Source: an uncultured Lachnospiraceae bacterium (GTDB lineage Bacteria; Bacillota; Clostridia; Lachnospirales; Lachnospiraceae). Taken from it: a stretch of DNA of 64,000 bases. The position numbers were made by a program, and so were the translations under genes. Location of the stretch: positions 62,001 through 126,000 of the forward strand of contig CACWJQ010000001.1 in the NCBI GenBank assembly GCA_902761225.1. The letters are read 5' to 3'. A model generated the notes under the pieces. The model worked only from the letters and a program-made list of their open reading frames with translations, had not been told where the DNA came from and searched no databases. Each line of letters opens with the position of its first letter. The first letter of the stretch is position 1. This document shows positions 1 to 7,374 of the stretch, piece by piece.

Positions 1-1084
1 GGGACATGTTGGCAAGGAATATACTCTTTGCCGCATTGGCCTGATTGGCTTCGGTCCTGGCATCTTCGAGATTCTTCATCAGGTTCTGATCGGCCGTAAC
101 ATCCTCTATGAGGAAAAATGCTCCGAGATCATTGTTCTTACTGTCGGTACACAGGCGGTAATCCACCTTTATCTTGAGGTCATTGCCCTTGATCGTCATG
201 GGATAGATCTCGCGGAAGCTTTCGAGGTGCTCCTTATCCCTGCCTTCAAGCCACAGGGATATGGGATACTGATCGAAGTTAAGGGAATCCCCGGATATAT
301 CAAAATTGTCATGTGCGGTCTTGTTGACGTAGATGCAGTTGCGTTCCGCATCGAAGAGGAACAGTCCCTCCTTCATGGAATCCACGGCAAGGGACAGAGT
401 GTTGTTCATGAGCTGCCTTGGGATATAGTAGAGGGAGAAGAAGAAAAGCATAAAGCCTGTCAGCGCATAGAAGAGTACCGACCAGTCGAATGGAAGACTG
501 AACATCATGTATGCGACATTCAGGATTATGACTACATACAGAGACATTAATATGGGAAAATACTTAAACCTGTAAAAGCTGTGTGATTTTGACAGGGATA
601 TCGTGAGCAATACCAGCGTGAAGATGATGGGAAGATAGCACAGCAGCAGATGCACGTTATAGAGCGAGGTCGGAGTTGTCTGGTATGCTATGGAACCGTC
701 GGACAGAGTCAGCGGATATATGGTGTACATATGACCGCTCAGTATGCTGGCGGTAAGATTCAGTATGTCCACGATTATCGCAATGCGCCAGAACTCAACG
801 AATTCCTTCAGGGACTGCAGCCTTCCGGTATATGTAAAGGCAAACATGAGCAGATAATAAGTTATGAAGTCCAGACTGGAGAAGTACACAGTAAAGGCCA
901 CATTGGTGATGGTCTCTGTAATGGCTGCAGCGATAACGATATTGGCAGATACCGCTATGAACGCCGTAACGAATATCTTGAGAAGAGATATCCGTAAGGG
1001 GGACTTATTCTTTGAGAGAAAATATATAAAAAAGAGAAGTAAAGCATCGGATACTATTCCGGCGGTTATGAATAAAAGTCTCAT
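1..1084 (-). CDS. Membrane sensor histidine kinase, N-terminal part (cut by window edge)
   Basis: Reading the complement from an ATG at 1084 gives 361 open codons running off the left edge. The N-terminal ~220 residues contain about seven hydrophobic segments, like a 7TM-type sensor input. A PAS-like region follows (about residues 235-345, with EGLFLFDAERNCIYVNKTA). The last visible residues, AAKSIFLANMS, are the hallmark that directly precedes the H-box (HEIRTP) of hybrid-type sensor kinases, so the catalytic part should lie just outside the window. An AGAGG ribosome site sits 7 nt upstream of the ATG. The ligand is unknown. A receiver domain cannot be judged from here. The gene is transcribed away from its neighbour at 1395. 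Confidence 0.85.
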   Translation of the reverse strand, partial: MRLLFITAGIVSDALLLFFIYFLSKNKSPLRISLLKIFVTAFIAVSANIVIAAAITETITNVAFTVYFSSLDFITYYLLMFAFTYTGRLQSLKEFVEFWRIAIIVDILNLTASILSGHMYTIYPLTLSDGSIAYQTTPTSLYNVHLLLCYLPIIFTLVLLTISLSKSHSFYRFKYFPILMSLYVVIILNVAYMMFSLPFDWSVLFYALTGFMLFFFSLYYIPRQLMNNTLSLAVDSMKEGLFLFDAERNCIYVNKTAHDNFDISGDSLNFDQYPISLWLEGRDKEHLESFREIYPMTIKGNDLKIKVDYRLCTDSKNNDLGAFFLIEDVTADQNLMKNLEDARTEANQANAAKSIFLANMS

Positions 1085-1394
1085 TGAATTACCTCTGTGA
1101 TCTCTTTGGCAGAAAATGGATATTTTTCACAGGGATAATTTTATCATACAGTGTTATGTTAATAAAAGATTATCCTGCGTAAAATATGGAGCGTAGAGCC
1201 TGTTGTTATCGACACGGGAGGTGTTTTTATATAAAATCATATATGTATGGCATGCACATATAATGCGTATAACCCCGGTGACGGTAATGTCAGTATAAGG
1301 ATAATTCAGGATCTTTGAGAGGGTACTGAAGATATACTGCTGATACACGGATTTAGTGCAGGAACCGATAATATTTTATATGGAGGGATAAACA
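1085..1394. other. 310-nt divergent intergenic region
   Basis: AT-rich spacer between the leftward sensor kinase and the rightward LUD gene. It must hold both promoters, but I see no convincing pair of -35/-10 boxes. The sites I can support are the LUD ribosome site (GGAGGG at 1382-1387) and the kinase ribosome site next to 1084. A short reading frame near its right end resembles an alpha/beta-hydrolase motif (separate entry). Confidence 0.6.
1321..1380 (+). pseudogene. Possible remnant of an alpha/beta hydrolase
   Basis: In one frame this stretch reads EGTEDILLIHGFSAGTDN, which looks like the first beta-strand and oxyanion-loop motif (LLIHGFSAG) of alpha/beta hydrolases. The frame is closed by a TGA just upstream (1315-1317) and runs out without further recognisable motifs into the start region of the next gene. 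No start codon or complete domain is present. Decay of a former hydrolase gene is an inference from about 18 residues, and chance resemblance is possible. Confidence 0.25.
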
Positions 1395-2033
1395 ATGTCA
1401 GCATCACAGGAGATCATTGATAAGAGAAATGCGCTGTATGCGCAGAAGGTCATCAAGGGACTGGAATCCCGTAACATGTCAGGGTATTATGCGGAAAATA
1501 AGGAGGACGCTCTAAAGAAAGCACTTGAACTGATCGGTGAAGGCAGCAGCGTCACCATGGGAGGCTGCATGAGTGCTCATGAGATCGGACTGGTGGATGC
1601 GCTGAAGAAGGGCAATTATGAATTCATAGACCGGGATGCCTATGAGGATAAGCGTGCAGCCATGCTTGCAGCGTATGATGCCGATGTTTTTCTTTCCAGT
1701 GCAAATGCAATGACCGAGGATGGGATCCTGATCAATATAGACGGTAACTCCAACAGAGTATCGGCAATAGCCCAGGGCCCCAGGAAGGTTGTGTTCATCA
1801 TCGGAATGAACAAGGTGTGTGCCGACGTTGACAGTGCGATGAAAAGAGCAAGAAACACAGCTGCTCCCATCAATGCACAGAGATTCGGACTCTCCACACC
1901 ATGTTCCAAAACCGGTGCATGCATGAACTGTAAATCCCCCGATACCATATGCTGTCAGATACTGATCACGAGATATTCGAGACATGCGGGAAGGATACAT
2001 GTGATCCTTGTGAATGATACTCTAGGTTTTTAA
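1395..2033 (+). CDS. LUD-domain protein (LutC/YkgG family)
   Basis: A 212-residue protein with the features of the lactate-utilisation (LUD, formerly DUF162) family: MGGCMSAHEIG near residue 55, DVFLSSANAMTEDG near 97, and the C-terminal cysteine group STPCSKTGACMNCKSPDTICC. Family members support lactate oxidation together with Fe-S partners LutA/LutB, but none are adjacent here, so it is a stand-alone copy of uncertain substrate. The ATG at 1395 follows GGAGGG by 7 nt. The next gene starts 26 nt downstream on the same strand, so co-transcription is likely. Confidence 0.85.
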   Translation: MSASQEIIDKRNALYAQKVIKGLESRNMSGYYAENKEDALKKALELIGEGSSVTMGGCMSAHEIGLVDALKKGNYEFIDRDAYEDKRAAMLAAYDADVFLSSANAMTEDGILINIDGNSNRVSAIAQGPRKVVFIIGMNKVCADVDSAMKRARNTAAPINAQRFGLSTPCSKTGACMNCKSPDTICCQILITRYSRHAGRIHVILVNDTLGF

Positions 2034-2059
2034 TACACTGATGAGTGGAAGAAGATACT

Positions 2060-2374
2060 ATGAAGAAGGTCAGGATAACCGTAAAAAAGATAGCCAGGTA
2101 TGATGATCTGATAGAACAGTACGAAAATCCCATAGAGCATGCCTGTGATATGAAAACCGGTCAGACATTTATATGTAACGGATGGGAGAGGCCGGAAGGG
2201 TTCTGCGAAAGCGCATGGGATACTGTTTCTGCCTTTGTTATGGCTCTGGCCCACGGAGGAGAGAATTTCTATGACGGCTGGATGAAGGATCCAAAGTCCG
2301 CGATGATATCCTGTAATGACGGTTTCAGGCCTGTGAGCTTTCTGCTTGAAGCAATGGAAGAGGATGCAGATTGA
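2060..2374 (+). CDS. TIGR04076 family small protein
   Basis: A 104-residue soluble protein beginning MKKVRITVKKIARYDDL, with conserved-looking Cys and Trp positions (HACDMKTGQTF, CNGWERPEGFC, MISCNDGFRPVSF). The pattern fits the TIGR04076 family, common in Clostridia and of unknown function. The cysteines and the neighbouring flavin and redox genes hint at a redox or metal role, but that is speculation. The ATG at 2060 is preferred over an in-frame GTG at 2045 because family members begin with MKKVKI-like sequence. The ribosome site is weak (GAAGAAG). Confidence 0.7.
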   Translation: MKKVRITVKKIARYDDLIEQYENPIEHACDMKTGQTFICNGWERPEGFCESAWDTVSAFVMALAHGGENFYDGWMKDPKSAMISCNDGFRPVSFLLEAMEEDAD

Positions 2375-2447
2375 ACCGGATAAATTTAAGGAATACGGTG
2401 TGGATGCCATACTGGAAATGGCAAAAAGGAAAAACAAAAAGATATGA
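2364..2447 (+). CDS. Tiny ORF (27 aa) bridging two genes
   Basis: An ATG at 2364 opens a 27-residue frame (MQIEPDKFKEYGVDAILEMA, then a Lys-rich tail) that overlaps the end of the TIGR04076 gene by 11 nt and the ATG of the HAD gene by 4 nt (ATGA). GGAAGAGG lies immediately before it. The double overlap would permit translational coupling between the two larger genes. No family is recognised and it could be a chance frame. Confidence 0.3.
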   Translation: MQIEPDKFKEYGVDAILEMAKRKNKKI

Positions 2448-3118
2448 TAAGAGCAGTATTTATTGATTATACAGGCACGATGGTTCAGGAGGATGAGCCC
2501 TATACAAGGCAGCTTCTTGGATATTTTATATCTCACAGCGATCTTAAGGATCCCAGCGAAGTTCTTAAGGTGGTGTGGGGCAAGGTTAAGGAGCTGGAGG
2601 CAGCCAGTCACGGTGAAGCCTTTATCAGAAATGATGATAAGGTTGATGTCATATTAAAGTATTGTGCTGAGAACTGCGGACTTACAGGTGATCTTGAATA
2701 TATGCATGAGACCTGGAGGAAGATATGGGTGCATGCACCGCTGTTTGATGATGTTAAGCCTTTCTTTGAAAAGTGTTCAAAGCCTGTCTATGTGCTGTCC
2801 AATGATGATCTTTTTTATCTGGAAGAATCCATGAAGGAAAAGGGATTAAATCCGGCCGGGATCATCTCCGCCGAGATGGCAAGAGCCTGCAAGCCTGACA
2901 GAGCTATTTTTGAGAAGGCATTTGAAATCTCAGGTGTAAAGCCTGAAGAGGCAGTGTTTATCGGTGATTCGGTGACGTCGGATGTAAGGCCTGCCCTTGA
3001 GCTTGGGATCACTCCGGTTCTGATAGTAAGAAACGGAGGGGCTGACAGGTCTGCTGTTCCGGAAAATATCAGGGTTATCGCTTCGTTAAATGAGCTTGAT
3101 GACCTGGATGAAAAATGA
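2444..3118 (+). CDS. HAD-superfamily hydrolase with atypical motif I
   Basis: 224 residues with the four HAD motifs in order: motif I FIDYTGT (nucleophile Asp8), motif II LSN (119-120), motif III Lys150 in CKPD, and motif IV IGDS with Asp175 and Asp180. An all-helical cap lies between motifs I and II. Position D+2 of motif I, normally Asp as general acid in phosphatases, is Thr10, giving DxTGT as in P-type ATPases. The enzyme may therefore be a slow phosphatase or act on another bond type. It starts in an ATGA overlap with the tiny ORF upstream. The substrate is unknown. Confidence 0.85.
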   Translation: MIRAVFIDYTGTMVQEDEPYTRQLLGYFISHSDLKDPSEVLKVVWGKVKELEAASHGEAFIRNDDKVDVILKYCAENCGLTGDLEYMHETWRKIWVHAPLFDDVKPFFEKCSKPVYVLSNDDLFYLEESMKEKGLNPAGIISAEMARACKPDRAIFEKAFEISGVKPEEAVFIGDSVTSDVRPALELGITPVLIVRNGGADRSAVPENIRVIASLNELDDLDEK

Positions 3119-3198
3119 TCATATGCAGGACCGGTGATCGACTTAAATGTAATGTGCGCAGCTGCATTTGGTAAACTATATCAGCGGAAGATCGGTTT

Positions 3199-4029
3199 AT
3201 GAGTGAATTTATAACTAAGGACGGTATACGTATCCACTATGATGAATACGGAAGCGGAGATAATGTTATCATCTCCGCACAGGCGGGCTTTTATCCCAAG
3301 GGTGTTCAGCAGTATATGGCCGGTATGGGATATCATGTGTATTGCATGACACTCAGGGGCTTTCATCCTTCGGATTATGTGACGGAGGATTATGGAGAGT
3401 CCTGGTATGATGTCTTTGCATCTGACGTTGTGCTCCTTGCGGATCATCTCGGACTTGACAGATTCATATATATGGGAGCATCCCATGGCGCAGGTGTGGG
3501 CTGGCATCTTAACCTTAACCATCCTGAGAGAGTGAAGGCATTTATTGCAATGGTTCCCGGGCCTCACAGTCTTGAAGAGGGAGTGATGTCATACAGACAG
3601 ATGCTGATGCAGGGGATCATAGATGCTCCGCCTCCCTTTGACCCTCCGATAGCAGGAGATGAAGACAGAAAAACGAGGAGAAAGGAGAGGGAGGAATTCC
3701 TTTCAAAGTGCCCGGAGCCTGATGAAAGAGAGAAGAAAGTTGACTACGGAAGGCCTCTTATGAAGTGCGGAAGTGAGGAGGCCCTTCGTGACAGACTCAG
3801 GACCATTCAGACTCCCACACTGATCCTTGGGGGAACGGAGGATCCGATCAGTACACCGGAACTGATGATACGCACCGCAAAGTGTCTTCCCTTCTGTAAA
3901 CTTGTGATCTATTCAAATTGCGGTCATAATATTGATACGGACATTTATGAAGAACTGTCAGATGAGGCAGACAGATTCCTTAAGAATGTCATGAAGCATT
4001 CGAAAGTATACAGAGCAGCAGAGCTGTGA
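3199..4029 (+). CDS. Alpha/beta hydrolase
   Basis: 276 residues, soluble, no signal peptide. The catalytic triad can be assigned as Ser95 in GASHGAG, Asp215 in GGTEDP and His243 in NCGHN. The insert at ~145-185 (Pro-rich, then highly charged) forms the cap. Similar proteins are annotated as proline iminopeptidase-like or haloperoxidase-like hydrolases, but the substrate cannot be told from sequence. GGAAG lies 10 nt upstream of the ATG. The preceding gap (3119-3198) shows no terminator, so it may belong to the same transcript as the HAD gene. Confidence 0.8.
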   Translation: MSEFITKDGIRIHYDEYGSGDNVIISAQAGFYPKGVQQYMAGMGYHVYCMTLRGFHPSDYVTEDYGESWYDVFASDVVLLADHLGLDRFIYMGASHGAGVGWHLNLNHPERVKAFIAMVPGPHSLEEGVMSYRQMLMQGIIDAPPPFDPPIAGDEDRKTRRKEREEFLSKCPEPDEREKKVDYGRPLMKCGSEEALRDRLRTIQTPTLILGGTEDPISTPELMIRTAKCLPFCKLVIYSNCGHNIDTDIYEELSDEADRFLKNVMKHSKVYRAAEL

Positions 4030-4102
4030 CAGTTCTTAAGCCGGATAGATCGATACGGAAAAACATGGGTGATATGTGCTGAGCAAAAAAGAGGCAGGGA
4101 AA

Positions 4103-5011
4103 ATGATAAAGATATTATTGATGATCATCTGCATTCTTGTGGTCTGCTTTTTGGGCTTTTCATTCTGGCTTCCTTCCTACGTGATGACGGGAAGAAGACA
4201 GACTATCGATGAAGCCTGGAAGTGGCAGAGTGACCACTATGATACTTCATACTACAACGATCTTAAGAAGACGGAATACATTGTAAAGGGATTTGAAGAT
4301 TATGAGCTTCACACACATTTTCTTGAAAATCCCGTTCCTACCGATAAGTATATTATTCTTTCACACGGATACATCGACAATCATATCGGTACTCTCAAAT
4401 ATGTGAAGATGTATCTTGATCTGGGGTTCAACTGTGTGATCTATGATCTCCGCGGACATGGTGAGAATGTCACGACATTTACAACCTACGGTATATGCGA
4501 GGCTCAGGACCTGAAGGCGATCATCGAAGATACAAGGACCAGATACGGTAACATGTCTGTTCTTGGTCTGCACGGGGAATCCCTTGGCGCGGCTACTTCG
4601 GTGACGGTACTTAAGTATAAGCCGGAGGTGGATTTTGTGGTTGCGGACTGCGGCTTTTCGGATATAGAGAATGTGCTCAGAAAGGCTTACACTGATAATC
4701 ATGTTCCGGCCTTTTTCGTTGATGTGGCCAATGTGACCGGCAAGATGCGCTATCACTATTCACTGCTTGAAATGCGTCCCGTGGATTCCCTTGATGATAA
4801 TCAGATCCCTATACTTTTCATACACGGATCTGATGATACATTTATTGTTCCTGACAATTCCAGGACCATGTCTGAGAGAACGGCAGGTTACAGCGAGGTG
4901 CATCTGATACCGGGTGCTACCCACGCGGCGTCGGTGCTCACAGATCCCGAGAGCTACAACGGATATGTAACAAAGTTTCTTAATGAGCATGTGCCGGGCT
5001 ATGCCGGATGA
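4103..5011 (+). CDS. Membrane-anchored alpha/beta hydrolase
   Basis: 302 residues with one N-terminal membrane segment (residues 3-23) and a hydrolase domain facing outward. It resembles the YqkD/serine aminopeptidase S33-type clostridial hydrolases. Motifs: oxyanion HGY (88-90), nucleophile Ser150 in LHGESLG, acidic Asp234/235 in HGSDD, and His264 in GATH. I chose the ATG at 4103 (AGAGG upstream) rather than the GTG at 4076, which has no ribosome site and would put charged residues before the anchor. It lies 73 nt after another hydrolase gene. The substrate is unknown. Confidence 0.8.
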   Translation: MIKILLMIICILVVCFLGFSFWLPSYVMTGRRQTIDEAWKWQSDHYDTSYYNDLKKTEYIVKGFEDYELHTHFLENPVPTDKYIILSHGYIDNHIGTLKYVKMYLDLGFNCVIYDLRGHGENVTTFTTYGICEAQDLKAIIEDTRTRYGNMSVLGLHGESLGAATSVTVLKYKPEVDFVVADCGFSDIENVLRKAYTDNHVPAFFVDVANVTGKMRYHYSLLEMRPVDSLDDNQIPILFIHGSDDTFIVPDNSRTMSERTAGYSEVHLIPGATHAASVLTDPESYNGYVTKFLNEHVPGYAG

Positions 5012-5013
5012 AA

Positions 5014-5074
5014 GCACGGAAGAAAAGATCCGTGCCTGATCTGATCAATGTAAAAATGTCAGTGATGCTGACAT
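5014..5074 (+). other. Two short hairpins in the 5012-5109 gap
   Basis: GCACGGA (5014-5020) pairs with TCCGTGC (5029-5035), and ATGTCAG (5056-5062) pairs with CTGACAT (5068-5074), flanked by TGATCA repeats. Neither hairpin is followed by a T-run, so they are weak candidates for transcript ends of the upstream hydrolase genes or for mRNA stability elements. Confidence 0.4.
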
Positions 5075-5109
5075 GATCAATTAAATATTCTGAAAAGGAG
5101 AACACATAT

Positions 5110-5502
5110 ATGGAAAGAGTAGAGAAGTTCTTAAAGGAAGCCGGAACATACTATCTTGCAACAGTTGACGGGGACCAGCCCAGAGTAAGACCCTTCGGTA
5201 CGGTTAACAATTTCGAGGGAAAGCTTTATATCCAGACCGGAAAATCCAAGGATGTATCAAAGCAGCTTCATGCAAATCCCAAGGCTGAGATCTGTGCTTT
5301 CAAGGATGGAGACTGGATACGTATCGCATGTGAGCTTATAGAGGATGACAGAAGAGAGGCACGTGCGTCCATGCTTGATGCATATCCCAATCTCAGGGGA
5401 ATGTACTCAGAGGATGACGGCAATACTGAAGTGTTCTACATGAAGGATGCTACAGCTACCATCGCTTCATTTACCAAGGCTCCTGAAGTCATCAGATTCT
5501 GA
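5110..5502 (+). CDS. Pyridoxamine 5'-phosphate oxidase-like FMN-binding protein
   Basis: 130-residue split-barrel protein: MERVEKFLKEAGTYYLATVD, then QPRVRPFGTV and a GKSKDVSKQL segment, typical of the small PNPOx-like flavoproteins of Clostridia. These bind FMN as dimers and act as reductases or flavin-storage proteins; true PNP oxidase activity is unlikely at this length. An AAGGAG ribosome site lies 9 nt before the ATG. The gene is followed after 20 nt by another flavin enzyme, so the pair probably forms an operon of flavin-dependent reductases. Confidence 0.85.
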   Translation: MERVEKFLKEAGTYYLATVDGDQPRVRPFGTVNNFEGKLYIQTGKSKDVSKQLHANPKAEICAFKDGDWIRIACELIEDDRREARASMLDAYPNLRGMYSEDDGNTEVFYMKDATATIASFTKAPEVIRF

Positions 5503-5522
5503 CACTGTCCGGAGTATAAATT

Positions 5523-6596
5523 ATGTCTAAAGTCAGCGATTCTTTTGTTATAAACGGAAAAACAGTAAAGAACAGGATCACCATGGCACCCACGGTTAAG
5601 TTCGACATGGCAGGTGCTGATGGACTTGTTACGCCTGAGCATGTGAAGCATTATGCTGACAGGGCAAAAGGCGGCTTCGGACTGATATGCGTCGAGGCAA
5701 CTGCCGTTACATCGGACGGACGCTTTGCCCCGGATCATCTCGGACTGTGGGAGGATGCACAGACGGAAGGACATAAGGCAATCACCGAAGCCTGTCACAG
5801 GGAGGGGGCCATCGTCCTGATCCAGCTCAATCATACGGGCAATACGGCCAATCCAATGTTCGGACAGGCTAAGGGACCGTCGGCAGTTGATACCTGGAAC
5901 GGCAATCATTCTCAGGCCATGACCGTTGATGAGATCCATTCCATGCAGGAAAAGTATATTGGTGCGGCAAAGAGAGCCCTTGATGCAGGATATGACGGTA
6001 TCCAGCTGCACGGATGTCACGGTTATCTGATCAACCAGTTTGTTTCCCCCAAGACCAATCTCAGAACTGACGAATACGGAAATGATAAGTCCTTATTTGG
6101 CACTGAGATCATAAGGGGCATCAGGGAGACATGCGGCAGTGATCTTATCATATCGGTAAGGACTCCGGGTGCAGAACCTGATCTTGATAATGCAATGTAT
6201 GTTGCCGAAAAGTATGTTGAGGCAGGATGCGATTATCTGCAGATCTCTCATGGGATCGACAGCTTCGGTAGTATCTGTAAACCGGATGATGCACCTTACA
6301 GTGACCTGTGTGCGCTGGGTGTGAACTTTAAGAAGGCCTTTAAAGGAAGCATTCCCGTATCATGCGTCGGGGGACTCATGACACCGGAACTTGTAAGATA
6401 CATCATAGAAAATGATCTGTGCGACACTGTTGATCTTGCAAGAGGAGCACTGGCCGACCCCTCATATGCATCTGCGATACTCAGTGGAAGCGAATATGTA
6501 AAGTGTTATGAATGTAAAGCATGTCAGTACGGTCCCGGAACAGGTCATAAGTGTCCTGCGGCAATGAGGCGTGGGGATTATCCCTACGGAGTCTAG
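5523..6596 (+). CDS. Old yellow enzyme-type NADH:flavin oxidoreductase, single-domain
   Basis: 357 residues forming one FMN-binding TIM barrel: ITMAPTVKF near 19, the substrate-binding pair His163/His166 in LHGCHGYLINQF, the SPKTNLRTDEYG segment, and a C-terminal phosphate-binding region (VGGLMTPE, DLARGALADP). The family reduces enones or enoyl-CoA. After the barrel come four cysteines, C328-x2-C331-x2-C334 and C344, resembling the 4Fe-4S motif of 2,4-dienoyl-CoA reductase-type enzymes, but the FAD/NAD(P) module that normally follows is missing. Electrons must then come from a separate partner. It is probably co-transcribed with the FMN-binding gene upstream. Confidence 0.85.
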   Translation: MSKVSDSFVINGKTVKNRITMAPTVKFDMAGADGLVTPEHVKHYADRAKGGFGLICVEATAVTSDGRFAPDHLGLWEDAQTEGHKAITEACHREGAIVLIQLNHTGNTANPMFGQAKGPSAVDTWNGNHSQAMTVDEIHSMQEKYIGAAKRALDAGYDGIQLHGCHGYLINQFVSPKTNLRTDEYGNDKSLFGTEIIRGIRETCGSDLIISVRTPGAEPDLDNAMYVAEKYVEAGCDYLQISHGIDSFGSICKPDDAPYSDLCALGVNFKKAFKGSIPVSCVGGLMTPELVRYIIENDLCDTVDLARGALADPSYASAILSGSEYVKCYECKACQYGPGTGHKCPAAMRRGDYPYGV

Positions 6597-6646
6597 AGGA
6601 AGAAAAGCATTTACAGTATTGATCTATGGAAGAAGGTGAATGACTG

Positions 6647-7342
6647 ATGAATCCTATACCGGAGATACCTGATCCGGAAAGGTATACTGAAAGTCTTTTT
6701 AAAGATTCCGGGTTTATTAAGCTTGAAACGGACGACATTTTTGATATATGCATGCAGTATCCGCTTCTTGGAATGGATAATGCGGAAGATGACTGCTTTG
6801 TCAGGAAGGAAGTTTACGAGCTTCTGAAAACGGCTGCAGGAAATCTGCCAAAGGGATATCGCTTCAGACTTCTGGATGCGTGGCGTCCCTTTGCACTCCA
6901 GAAGGAGTTATATGAAGATTATTCCATGGATATAACGGATCAGTTTGGACTTGAAGGCAGACCCGAAGAGGAGAGAAATGCTTTTATCAGAAAATTTGTC
7001 TCCGATCCGGTTCCTGATACTGAGGTTCCGCCGGTACATACAACAGGCGGTGCGGTGGATATTACCATAATCGGTCCTGATGGTACTGAACTTGATATGG
7101 GATCCGGATTTGACGAATTTTCAGACAGGACATATACTGCATTCTACGAAACTTCGGGTAATGAGATTGTAAAAAACAACAGACGGCTGTTATATAGTAT
7201 AATGACGGATGCCGGCTTTACGAACCTACCGTCAGAATGGTGGCATTATGATTACGGTGACAGGTTCTGGGCATACTATAATAAGAGACCGGCGCTGTAC
7301 AGAGGCGTGTTCACGAGAAATGAAATAATGGTAAAGATGTGA
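6647..7342 (+). CDS. D-alanyl-D-alanine dipeptidase (VanX/DdpX-like)
   Basis: 231 residues of the M15D zinc dipeptidase family. The zinc ligands are visible as His131 and Asp138 (VHTTGGAVD) and His200 with catalytic Glu197 (EWWH); Arg80 in LLDAWRPF matches the transition-state Arg. The family hydrolyses D-Ala-D-Ala, either for glycopeptide resistance or to recycle cell-wall fragments. No vanH, vanA or vanRS genes are nearby, so a housekeeping or salvage role is more likely than resistance. There is no signal peptide, which implies cytoplasmic action. GAAGG precedes the ATG. Confidence 0.88.
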   Translation: MNPIPEIPDPERYTESLFKDSGFIKLETDDIFDICMQYPLLGMDNAEDDCFVRKEVYELLKTAAGNLPKGYRFRLLDAWRPFALQKELYEDYSMDITDQFGLEGRPEEERNAFIRKFVSDPVPDTEVPPVHTTGGAVDITIIGPDGTELDMGSGFDEFSDRTYTAFYETSGNEIVKNNRRLLYSIMTDAGFTNLPSEWWHYDYGDRFWAYYNKRPALYRGVFTRNEIMVKM

Positions 7343-7374
7343 GCGCTTTTTTCGTTCACAGAGAGTAAGGGAAG

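Noticed and set aside
1154..1348. 64-codon minus-strand frame in the first intergenic gap
   Set aside because: No ribosome site, no recognisable sequence and AT-rich composition.
6647..7342. Glycopeptide-resistance cluster
   Set aside because: Only the dipeptidase is present; no vanHA or vanRS genes.
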